Shown: piece by piece, positions 51,277-58,721 of the stretch
How positions within the stretch are numbered: position 1 is the first letter of the stretch
How the letters are laid out: each line of letters begins with the position of its first letter
Made by a program: the position numbers and the translations under genes
From: an uncultured Alistipes sp.
GTDB taxonomy: Bacteria > Bacteroidota > Bacteroidia > Bacteroidales > Rikenellaceae
Direction: 5' to 3'
DNA length: 64,000 nucleotides
Assembly: GCA_944321955.1 (NCBI GenBank)
Contig: CALUNG010000012.1
Location: 1 to 64,000, forward strand
Notes under the pieces: model-generated
Told to the model about the DNA's origin: nothing
The model's input: only the letters and a program-made list of their open reading frames with translations
Database searches by the model: none

Positions 51277-53484
51277 ATGAAGCATTTATTCTACCTGCTA
51301 TTGGCTGGAGTCGGCCTTCTGGCCGGCGGTTGCAGTCAGTACGACGACACCGATCTGGTGAACCGTATGGATGGTCTCGAAGATCGCCTTACGAAACTCG
51401 AGGAGACGATCGACGCGCTCAACCAGGATATCAAGGGCGTGCAGACCATGATCGATGCCCTTGAGAAGAACGTATACGTTGCCCGTATCGAGCAGACGGA
51501 GGATGGCTATACCGTTTACTTTACCGACGGAAAGCAGATCACCATCTCCAACGGACGTGACGGTGCACAGGGAGCTGATGCTCCGACCGTGACCGTCAAA
51601 CTGGACGAGGAGACCAATGTATATTACTGGGCGTTGACTCAGGACGGCGTTACGGAGTACCTTCTCGACGACAACGGCGAGCGTATCCCCGTAAGAGGCG
51701 ATGAGGGTGCTACTCCGCTGTTGCGCGTAACGATGGAGGATACAACCGGTTACTGGGAGGTAAGTTACGACGAGGGAAAGACCTGGACTCGTGTTCTCGA
51801 CAAAACCGGCATGCCCGTGACGACGAGCGGCGGTGCCGGCGGTCTCTTCAAGAGCGTCGAGGAGAAGGACGGCGTGGTGATCTTCACCCTGCTCGACGAC
51901 TCGACGATCGAGATCGAACTGCGCGGTGACCTGTTCATGCTGTTCGACGGAGAGGCTCCGACCGAACCCGTCGCATTCCGTATGGGCGAGACCAAGGAGT
52001 TCCTCATGGAGTCGACAGGCGTGAAGAATACGGTAGTTACGACTCCCGATGAGTGGCAGGGCAAGTTCGATCTCTCGACCAATATCCTTTCGATTACGGC
52101 TCCTTCGGCCGAACACCAGACCTGCGCGGCTCAGGCCGGCGATGTGGCGGTCATCTATTTCGGCGATCAGAACCAGAGCTCGGTTATAACCTTCAAGGTG
52201 ACCATCGGCGAGTTCGTGACCGTTGAAGAGACTCTTCTTGCACAGACGATCGAGGCGGCTGGCGGTACGCTGACTGTTCCCTTCACGGCTGACGGTGTGG
52301 TTACTGCATCGCCGCGGGCAGAGGATACATGGCTTACGGCTTCGGTAGCTGGAACCGATCTGACGATCAATGTTGCTGCGAACCAGGGCAATACCCGTAC
52401 CGGTATTGTAACCCTCGCTGCCAAAGACAACAGCGTCGAGATTACCGTGACGCAGGCCGAGGGCGTGGCTACCGTTGCGCTCGGCATACGCGAAGGCAGT
52501 GCTACCGAACTGTGGAATACGGCCATCGGTGACGCCGGATTCGCAAGTCCCAACAACAGTTCGAGCATTGCGGCCATAGGCGACTATGTGCTGGTTAACG
52601 TTCCGGGAGAGAATCCGGTGATCTTCAATGCCCTGAGCGGAGAGAAATACGGTACGTTCGAACTGGGCGGAGCTCCCAACGATCTCATTACCGCCGACGA
52701 TGCCGGGCATATCGTGCTTTGCAACTATAATCCCGATTCATCGGGCGACTTCGAAATATGGCGTGCCAAGGATGTCGAGTCGGCTCCCGAACACTTCGCT
52801 ACTTATCCCGGTGGTTCGCCTGTCGGACTCAAGATCTCGGTTACCGGTGATATCTACGGCGATGCTGTCATAATGATCCCGTACAGCGCATGGAGTGCCG
52901 ATGGTGTTACTACATATTGGGCCTGGGAGGTGAAGAACGGCGCCGTAACTTCGGAAAAACCGTCGTGGCAGCAGATTGCCGACCCCAATGTGATAGGATA
53001 TAAACAGAATATCGATATGATATCGGCATACAATAACCGTTCGTCGGACTTCTTCTTCGTAGGCTATTCTGGCAGTATCATTCACTGGCTCTCTTCCGAC
53101 AATGTATTGAAGGCCAAGATGCCCATAACTCCTGCGGCTTCTCTCGCGAATTTCATATCGAACGCTATCGACGTCGAGGTCTTTAACAACCAACTCTATG
53201 TAGCCATAACATGTGACAACATGTGGGGTAATGACCGTATGTGGGTTATCGAGGCTACCGAGTCGAAATGGGTAACTCCCGCCGAGACGGAATGGACCTC
53301 GTCCCTGTCGGAGGGCTCGGAGGCTGTCGTTTACAGTCTGCCTGAAAATTACAATGTCGTCGGATCTACGTATTATCAGGACTGCGCTATGCGTGTTTCG
53401 GATGACGGACTCTATCTCTATGCATATTACATGTTCGGCGGAAACGCTCTGGGTTGCGTTCAGTTCGATTGCATAGCGGAATAG
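51277..53484 (+). CDS. Surface lipoprotein with DUF4988-like coiled coil, BACON domain and PUL C-terminal module
   Basis: A protein of 735 residues with a lipobox GGC (Cys19). An N-terminal coiled coil (about 28-70, LEDRLTKLEETIDALNQDI) resembles the DUF4988/PL29 N-terminal domain; then come Ig-like beta segments, a BACON domain (about 325-397, with ASVAGTDLTINVAANQG), and a ~335-residue C-terminal domain with DAGHIVLCNYNPDSS, GDIYGDAVIM and CVQFDCIAE. That last module is shared with the SusE-position protein at 41017. It is divergent from the PUL, with its own promoter, and probably binds the same or a related glycan. It is followed by two terminators. Confidence 0.75.
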   Translation: MKHLFYLLLAGVGLLAGGCSQYDDTDLVNRMDGLEDRLTKLEETIDALNQDIKGVQTMIDALEKNVYVARIEQTEDGYTVYFTDGKQITISNGRDGAQGADAPTVTVKLDEETNVYYWALTQDGVTEYLLDDNGERIPVRGDEGATPLLRVTMEDTTGYWEVSYDEGKTWTRVLDKTGMPVTTSGGAGGLFKSVEEKDGVVIFTLLDDSTIEIELRGDLFMLFDGEAPTEPVAFRMGETKEFLMESTGVKNTVVTTPDEWQGKFDLSTNILSITAPSAEHQTCAAQAGDVAVIYFGDQNQSSVITFKVTIGEFVTVEETLLAQTIEAAGGTLTVPFTADGVVTASPRAEDTWLTASVAGTDLTINVAANQGNTRTGIVTLAAKDNSVEITVTQAEGVATVALGIREGSATELWNTAIGDAGFASPNNSSSIAAIGDYVLVNVPGENPVIFNALSGEKYGTFELGGAPNDLITADDAGHIVLCNYNPDSSGDFEIWRAKDVESAPEHFATYPGGSPVGLKISVTGDIYGDAVIMIPYSAWSADGVTTYWAWEVKNGAVTSEKPSWQQIADPNVIGYKQNIDMISAYNNRSSDFFFVGYSGSIIHWLSSDNVLKAKMPITPAASLANFISNAIDVEVFNNQLYVAITCDNMWGNDRMWVIEATESKWVTPAETEWTSSLSEGSEAVVYSLPENYNVVGSTYYQDCAMRVSDDGLYLYAYYMFGGNALGCVQFDCIAE

Positions 53485-53511
53485 GTCGTTACATTCTCAT
53501 AGCTTGATTTG

Positions 53512-53545
53512 GCCCGCGGCTCCCTGCATGGAGTCGCGGGCTTTT
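53512..53545 (+). terminator. Terminator after the DUF4988/BACON gene
   Basis: GCCCGCG..CTCC and GGAG..CGCGGGC form a GC-rich stem, followed by CTTTTTG. Confidence 0.85.
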
Positions 53546-53645
53546 TGTATGTGGAGGCATCGGTGCATCGGGATTGCATTGTTGGTGACTTTCCTGCAGT
53601 CGGCCTCGGCGCGCGGCACGGTACTCGTGCGGCGCCGGACATGTG

Positions 53646-53678
53646 AAACGCCCCGGACGATTGCCGTCCGGGGCGTTT
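53646..53678. terminator. Terminator at the end of the Nfn operon
   Basis: AAACGCCCCGGAC (53646-53658) and GTCCGGGGCGTTT (53666-53678) are perfect 13 bp arms with a GATTGCC loop. It terminates the leftward Nfn operon. Confidence 0.85.
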
Positions 53679-53698
53679 AATGGTTGATCGGATATGTG

Positions 53699-54265
53699 TT
53701 ATAGCTGTTCGCGTTCGTAGCACATGTTGTCGTTCCCGAGTCTGATGGAGAGAGTCTGTTCGTCAACTCGCTCGATGGTCCAGACTTCCGAGAAGTCGAT
53801 TGTCTGTCCGTTGCCGATGCTGTGGCCCGACAGCGTAAGTTCGTTGCCCTGAACCTTCCAACTCTCGTATACGAGCGTAGCCATGTTGATCGATTCGGCA
53901 GCGCCCTTTTCCAGCAGTCTGAATCCCTGGGTTATGCCGTCGGGAACGACGGGGTAGGTTTGGATCCACGAACCGACGAGATAGTTGTAGTTGGCCGGTG
54001 CGGCGACCTTCCATGCCGTGCCGAAACTGTCCCTGATCTCGTCCTTGTACGATATCGTCACTGGCGAACCGGGCTTGATGCCGGCCGGACACTCCTTCTC
54101 GGCGCCGGCGGTTACGAACGTTACGATGTTGCCGTTCAGGTCGGTTACGGTCAGCGTGTTGGTCGACACCTCTACGGCCGTGCCTTCCAGTATTTTGGGC
54201 TTTGAGCAGGAGCCCATGCAGATTGCCGCGACGCCTATGGCCGCAATGAACTTGAGGTTTCTCAT
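53699..54265 (-). CDS. Lipocalin-like lipoprotein
   Basis: A protein of 188 residues with a lipobox MGSC (Cys20). The N-terminal part (about 25-90) is a small beta domain with NTLTVTDLNGNIVTFV; the C-terminal part (about 95-188) reads as a lipocalin-like unit, opening LVGSWIQTYPVVPDG and containing ESWKVQGNELTLSGH and YEREQL at the end. The function is unknown; such lipoproteins are common in Bacteroidetes. The start overlaps the NfnB-like stop by four bases (ATGA). The long frame to 54607 is a shadow of nfnB. Confidence 0.75.
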   Translation of the reverse strand: MRNLKFIAAIGVAAICMGSCSKPKILEGTAVEVSTNTLTVTDLNGNIVTFVTAGAEKECPAGIKPGSPVTISYKDEIRDSFGTAWKVAAPANYNYLVGSWIQTYPVVPDGITQGFRLLEKGAAESINMATLVYESWKVQGNELTLSGHSIGNGQTIDFSEVWTIERVDEQTLSIRLGNDNMCYEREQL

Positions 54266-55668
54266 ATGTCGAGCTTTTTCGGGGTTGTTTTCGCCTTTAT
54301 GTATCGGTCGATAGCGGCAGCGGCCTTGCGTCCTGCTCCCATGGCGAGGATCACCGTTGCGGCTCCCGTTACGGCATCGCCTCCGGCAAAGACGCCTTCG
54401 CGCGATGTGGCACCGTCGGCATCGGCCACGATACAGCCGCGGCGGTTGGTTTCGAGCCCTTCGGTCGTCGATGCTATCAGCGGGTTCGGCGACGTGCCCA
54501 GCGCCATGATTACCACGTCGCAGTCGATTTCGAAGTCCGAACCGGGCTTCACGATCGGTGCACGGCGTCCGCTCTCGTCGGGCTCGCCGAGTGTCATCTC
54601 CACGCATGAAATGCCGCGGACGCGTCCCTGCTCGTCGCCGAGTATGCGTGTGGGGTTGGTGAGCATGCGGAATTCGATGCCCTCCTCCTTGGCGTGGTGC
54701 ACCTCTTCGGCGCGGGCCGGGAGTTCGGCCTCACTGCGGCGGTATACGATTATGGCTTCGGCGCCGAGACGCTTGGCCGTACGGACGGCATCCATGGCCA
54801 CGTTGCCGCCGCCGACAACCACGGCCCTGTGTCCGGCGTAGATGGGGGTGTCGTACTCCTTGTCGTATGCCTTCATCAGATTGGCACGCGTAAGGAACTC
54901 GTTGGCCGAGAAGACACCGTTGAGATTCTCGCCCTCGATGCCCATGAAGCGCGGAAGACCGGCTCCGGAACCGATGAATATGGCTTCGTATCCCTCTTCG
55001 TCCATGAGCGAGTCGATGGTTACGGTGCGGCCGGCTATCACGTCGGTCTCGATCTCGACGCCGAGACGCTTGACGGCCTCGATCTCCCTGGCCACCACGG
55101 CCTCCTTGGGCAGACGGAACTCGGGTATGCCGTACACCAGTACGCCGCCGACTTCGTGCAGGGCCTCGAATATCTTGACTTCGTATCCCATTTTGGCGAG
55201 GTCGCTCGCACAGGCCAGTCCCGAAGGACCGCTGCCTATTACGGCTACCTTGTGGCCGTTGCGCTCGATATGTACCGGCTTGCCGGGATGTGCCATGCTC
55301 CAGTCGCCGACGTAGCGTTCGAGTTTGCCGATGGCCACCGGCTCTCCCTTGATGCCGAGTATGCACGAGCCTTCGCACTGCGTCTCCTGCGGGCAGACAC
55401 GTCCGCAGATGCTCGGCAGCGAGCTGTCCTCGGCGATGATTGCGGCAGCTCCGGCTTCGTCGCCGTCGGTCAGAGCCTTGATGAAGTCTGGTATGCGTAT
55501 GTTGACCGGGCAGGCCGTCACGCAACGCGGATTCTTGCAGTGCAGGCATCGCGACGCCTCGAGCATCGCCTCTTCGCGGTTATATCCGTAACATACCTCC
55601 TCGAAATTTGTGGCCCGTACTGCCGGATCCTGTTCGCGTACGGGAACTCGTGGTATTCTGTTGGCCAT
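54262..55668 (-). CDS. nfnB: NADPH-dependent ferredoxin transhydrogenase large subunit (NfnB/GltA-like)
   Basis: A protein of 468 residues. The N-terminal Fe-S domain has CLHCKNPRCVTACP and later ICGRVCPQETQCEGSC; the FAD site is VAVIGSGPSGLACASDL (about 142-158), and the NADPH site is AVVVGGGNVAMDAVRTA. It resembles the small subunit of glutamate synthase but pairs with the NfnA-like gene 4 bp upstream, so it is probably the NfnAB electron-bifurcating enzyme that couples NADH, NADPH and ferredoxin. The start at 55668 follows directly after the partner; the longer frame to 55824 lacks homology. Confidence 0.9.
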   Translation of the reverse strand: MANRIPRVPVREQDPAVRATNFEEVCYGYNREEAMLEASRCLHCKNPRCVTACPVNIRIPDFIKALTDGDEAGAAAIIAEDSSLPSICGRVCPQETQCEGSCILGIKGEPVAIGKLERYVGDWSMAHPGKPVHIERNGHKVAVIGSGPSGLACASDLAKMGYEVKIFEALHEVGGVLVYGIPEFRLPKEAVVAREIEAVKRLGVEIETDVIAGRTVTIDSLMDEEGYEAIFIGSGAGLPRFMGIEGENLNGVFSANEFLTRANLMKAYDKEYDTPIYAGHRAVVVGGGNVAMDAVRTAKRLGAEAIIVYRRSEAELPARAEEVHHAKEEGIEFRMLTNPTRILGDEQGRVRGISCVEMTLGEPDESGRRAPIVKPGSDFEIDCDVVIMALGTSPNPLIASTTEGLETNRRGCIVADADGATSREGVFAGGDAVTGAATVILAMGAGRKAAAAIDRYIKAKTTPKKLDI

Positions 55669-55672
55669 GGTT

Positions 55673-56530
55673 TCAGAAACATTTACATTCGTGGGACTTT
55701 TCGTTTGCAAGATGCTCCTGCGTGCGGAACATCGCCTGACGGCGCATCGCTTCGTCGAAATCGACAAGATGCCCGTCGAATTCGGGACCGTCGATGCATG
55801 TGAAGAGCGTCTTGCCGCCGACACTTACACGGCAGGCGCCGCACATGCCCGTACCGTCGACCATCAGGGCGTTGAGCGATACTGTGGTCTTCAGCCCGTA
55901 CTGTTTGGTCGTGAGCGCGACGAACTTCATCATGATCATCGGGCCGATGGCCACGCATTCGTCATAGTGCTCGCCCCGGACCTCGATCAACTCCTTGATA
56001 AGGCCCGTAACCATTCCCTTGTAACCTTCGCTGCCGTCGTCGGTGGCTATGTAGAGGTGCGATGCGACGCGGCGCATCTCGTCGGTATAGATAAGCAGCG
56101 ACTTGGTCTTGGCTCCGATGATGACATCGGCTTCGACGCCGTGTTCGTGCAGCCACTTGACCTGCGGATATACGGGTGCGGTGCCCACGCCTCCGGCTAC
56201 GAACAGGTAACGGCGTTTGCGCAGCTCCTCGACGGGTACGTCGACAAACTCCGAAGGACGTCCCAGAGGTCCGGCCAGGTCGGCCAGACGTTCGCCGACT
56301 TCGAGTGCACATATCTTGTTGGTCGAGACGCCGATGGTCTGCGTGACGATTGTAACGGTACCTTCGGCCGTGTCGTAGTCGGCGATGGTCAGCGGTACGC
56401 GTTCGCCGTGCTGGTCGACTCGTACGATGACGAACTGTCCGGGTTTGGCGGCATGCGCCACACGCGGTGCCGCAACCTTCATTCGGCAGATATTCTCGGC
56501 CAGATAACTCTTTTCCGTAATTTCAAACAT
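55673..56530 (-). CDS. nfnA: Ferredoxin-NADP reductase-like subunit (NfnA/SudB-like)
   Basis: A protein of 285 residues with an FAD-binding domain (about 1-100, with PGQFVIVRV and RVPLTIADYD), an NAD-binding domain (about 105-215, FVAGGVGTAPVYPQVKWL) and a C-terminal Fe-S site with DGTGMCGACRVSVGGKTLFTC for a 2Fe-2S cluster. It is the partner of NfnB, also annotated as sulfide dehydrogenase beta subunit or dihydroorotate dehydrogenase electron-transfer-like. The gene precedes nfnB by 4 bp and follows the DUF1573 gene by 56 bp, forming one operon. Confidence 0.9.
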   Translation of the reverse strand: MFEITEKSYLAENICRMKVAAPRVAHAAKPGQFVIVRVDQHGERVPLTIADYDTAEGTVTIVTQTIGVSTNKICALEVGERLADLAGPLGRPSEFVDVPVEELRKRRYLFVAGGVGTAPVYPQVKWLHEHGVEADVIIGAKTKSLLIYTDEMRRVASHLYIATDDGSEGYKGMVTGLIKELIEVRGEHYDECVAIGPMIMMKFVALTTKQYGLKTTVSLNALMVDGTGMCGACRVSVGGKTLFTCIDGPEFDGHLVDFDEAMRRQAMFRTQEHLANEKSHECKCF

Positions 56531-56586
56531 AATTCACTCTATCCTTGTAGGCCCGCGCGGTGTTCGGCACGGGCATGTTTACGTTG

Positions 56587-57675
56587 TCAATCCTCGATGA
56601 TGGCCGTCACGCGCATCTCGCGCATGGGCCTTGCCGGATCGTCGGTTATGATGCGTACGCGTCCCACGAACGCTCCGTGTCGTTCGGCCGGACATCGCAT
56701 GCGCACCTCGACATCCAGTGTACTGCCGGCCGCGATACGCTCGCCTCCCGAGATCGATACCCTGATTTCGGGAACGCTGACCTCTACGGCGCGTATGTTG
56801 AGTGGAGCGCTGCCGGTGTTGGTTATGCCGAAGTGGCCGACCGATTCGCCGTCATCGTGTTTTACAGCCCCAAATTTAACAATATTTTTCGTTAGTTCGG
56901 CCTTCGGTATCGATTTGTCGGTCACCCGGTCTCTGTTGTCGACGGCAATTCCAGTTATTGAGATCAACGTCTCGGTGCGCTTTCCGTCGACATATACCCG
57001 CAGCATGTCGTGCAACGTACCGTACACGCGGCTTGTTGCAGGCAGTCCGTAGCTTATGTCGATGTCGCCCCTGGCGCCGGCAGGTATGACCGCCGGATAG
57101 TCGAGGTGCAGCACGCCGCTCGACTTTTCGGGTTCGAGCCTCAGGCGTACGGCTTTGTCGGACGTGTTGGCATATTTCAGGGCGCTGCGTGTGGTTTTGC
57201 CGTGTTCGACGTAGGCGAATGCATGGAAGTTGTCGTCGAGACGTACTCCTTCGCCGACATATATGGGATAGAGCTCCTCGACGCTGCGTTCGCGGGCCGT
57301 TACGTCGCCCGAAACCTGCAGGCATATCGGTTTCGTCTTCTCCGAGGTGTAGACGTTTATGTTCTTGGCGAAGGCTCCCGGACGATCCATCGGATCGAAT
57401 GTTATGGCGATCTCGCCCTTCCGGCCCGGCATCACCGGCTTGCGGTCGTAGGCTGCAACCGTGCAGCCGCATGTGGTCGTGGCCGACAGGATGACTATCG
57501 GCTCGTCGCCGGTATTGCTGTATCTGAAGGTGTGCGATACCTTGCCGCCGTCCTCGCGTATGGTGCCGAACGAGTACGATGTCTCGTCGAACGACAGCCT
57601 CGACTGTGCCACGCCTGTCAGCGTTCCGAGTAACAGCGTGGCTGTCAACGTATATATATAAAGTAGCTTGTTCAT
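56587..57675 (-). CDS. DUF1573 family protein
   Basis: A protein of 362 residues with a signal peptide (1-23). The DUF1573 core (about 28-130) shows the hallmark strands SFGTIREDGGKVSHTF and the conserved TTTCGCTVAAYDRKPVMPG with its paired cysteines. The rest (about 130-362) holds at least two more beta-sandwich domains with FGAVKHDDGESVGHF-type strand patterns. The family is abundant in Bacteroidetes, exported, and of unknown function. It precedes nfnA in the operon by 56 bp. The gene begins 109 bp before the tRNA-Asn gene on the opposite strand. Confidence 0.88.
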   Translation of the reverse strand: MNKLLYIYTLTATLLLGTLTGVAQSRLSFDETSYSFGTIREDGGKVSHTFRYSNTGDEPIVILSATTTCGCTVAAYDRKPVMPGRKGEIAITFDPMDRPGAFAKNINVYTSEKTKPICLQVSGDVTARERSVEELYPIYVGEGVRLDDNFHAFAYVEHGKTTRSALKYANTSDKAVRLRLEPEKSSGVLHLDYPAVIPAGARGDIDISYGLPATSRVYGTLHDMLRVYVDGKRTETLISITGIAVDNRDRVTDKSIPKAELTKNIVKFGAVKHDDGESVGHFGITNTGSAPLNIRAVEVSVPEIRVSISGGERIAAGSTLDVEVRMRCPAERHGAFVGRVRIITDDPARPMREMRVTAIIED

Positions 57676-57720
57676 TCCAGATGCAAAGTTATATTTTTAT
57701 TCAAATTTTTGTTGTAAAAG

Positions 57721-57752
57721 TTTTGCAGTAATGAAAAATTGCTCTATATTTG
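57721..57752 (+). promoter_or_regulatory. Promoter of tRNA-Asn
   Basis: TTTTG (57721-57725), a 19 bp spacer and TATATTTG (57745-57752) match the full consensus. Its spacer is alike in sequence to that of the tRNA-Val promoter. Confidence 0.8.
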
Positions 57753-57783
57753 CACTCCGAAACCGGTAAAGAGGTTTCGACAA

Positions 57784-57857
57784 GCCTGAATAGCTCAGTT
57801 GGTTAGAGCACATGACTGTTAATCATGGGGTCCTAGGTTCAAGTCCTTGTTCAGGCG
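57784..57857 (+). tRNA. tRNA-Asn (GTT)
   Basis: A cloverleaf of 74 nt with acceptor arms GCCTGAA and TTCAGGC, discriminator G, a TAGCTCAGTTGG D arm, the anticodon loop CTGTTAA with anticodon GTT in the stem CATGA/TCATG, and a GGTTCAAGTCC TPsiC arm. The CCA end is not encoded. Confidence 0.97.
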
Positions 57858-57977
57858 CTATTGCGCGAGGGTTGCGTAAGGGTTCATTGAAATGTTGCGA
57901 CGAGTGTTCCGTAAGGGACGGCAAGTCGCAGCGAGGTAAACAAATTCACGAGGCAACGACAAAAAATGTCTGAAAAA

Positions 57978-58008
57978 TTTGCCGTAATGAAAAAATGAAT
58001 TACCTTTG
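57978..58008 (+). promoter_or_regulatory. Promoter of tRNA-Val
   Basis: TTTG (57978-57981), a 19 bp spacer and TACCTTTG (58001-58008) match the consensus. Confidence 0.8.
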
Positions 58009-58034
58009 CAGTCCCAAGCCATTTTTTAGGAAAC

Positions 58035-58109
58035 GGGAGTTTAGCTCAGCTGGTTCAGAGCATCTGCCTTACAAGCAGAGGGTCGGGGGTTCGAATCCCT
58101 CAACTCCCA
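58035..58109 (+). tRNA. tRNA-Val (TAC)
   Basis: A cloverleaf of 75 nt with acceptor arms GGGAGTT and AACTCCC, discriminator A, a TAGCTCAGCTGG D arm, the anticodon loop CTTACAA with anticodon TAC between TCTGC and GCAGA, and a GGGTTCGAATCCC TPsiC arm. CCA is not encoded. Confidence 0.97.
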
Positions 58110-58119
58110 CTAAGTAACG

Positions 58120-58152
58120 AAGACGATTGATCTATTCAATCGTCTTTTTTGT
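58120..58152 (+). terminator. Terminator after tRNA-Val
   Basis: AAGACGATTG (58120-58129) and CAATCGTCTT (58137-58146) form a 10 bp perfect stem, followed by TTTT. Confidence 0.9.
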
Positions 58153-58181
58153 TTGTATCGTGCCGGTGCACGCATAAACAA

Positions 58182-58215
58182 AACGGCGGACGGAGATGAA
58201 AATCCGCCCGCCGTT
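58182..58215 (-). terminator. Terminator after the DUF3127 gene
   Basis: On the minus strand AACGGCGG and CCGCCGTT form the stem, followed by TTTGTTT. Confidence 0.75.
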
Positions 58216-58234
58216 CATTTCGCGGTTGCGACGC

Positions 58235-58603
58235 TCAGAACGGTAGGTCGTCGACCTCGGATGTTCCCGATGCGTAGCTCGGCTCCTCTGCGATGGGAGG
58301 CATCTCGGGCATAGGAGCTGCCTGGGCCGGAGCCTCGGTCTGTTTGGGCTGTATGCGCCATGCCCTGACGTCGGTGTACCAGCGTCCGTTGTATTCGCGC
58401 GACTCGACGTTGACCGATACCATGTACGCCATGCCTTCATGCAGCTGTGCCACTTCGCTCTCCTTGTTGAAGAAGGTCACGCATATCTTGCGCGAAAACT
58501 CCTGCGGCATCTCGAATACCACGTCCTGACGTTTCCACTCGCCGCGGGCCGATGTGCCGCTCGTGGGCGGCAGTATCTTGTAGACTTTACCTTCGAATTC
58601 CAT
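58235..58603 (-). CDS. DUF3127 family protein
   Basis: A protein of 122 residues: MEFEGKVYKILPPTSGTS, then WKRQDVVFEMPQEFSRKICVTF, and a Pro/Ala-rich acidic tail ending SEVDDLPF. DUF3127 is an OB-fold-like family of Bacteroidetes, and the ending resembles the acidic C-terminus of single-stranded DNA-binding proteins (DDLPF). The body and tail suggest a nucleic-acid-binding protein; that is inference from the tail. It is cytosolic. The longer frame to 58675 uses a TTG and has no homology. A single-gene unit with its own terminator. Confidence 0.85.
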   Translation of the reverse strand: MEFEGKVYKILPPTSGTSARGEWKRQDVVFEMPQEFSRKICVTFFNKESEVAQLHEGMAYMVSVNVESREYNGRWYTDVRAWRIQPKQTEAPAQAAPMPEMPPIAEEPSYASGTSEVDDLPF

Positions 58604-58721
58604 GTTTGTCCGTTTTTTTGTTGTTCTACGGCAAAAGTACAAAAAAATCGGCGACTGCACCCGCCATCCGTACAACTTTTTCGGCGTGAAACCCGAAGGT
58701 AGCGTAGAGACGTATCAGATG

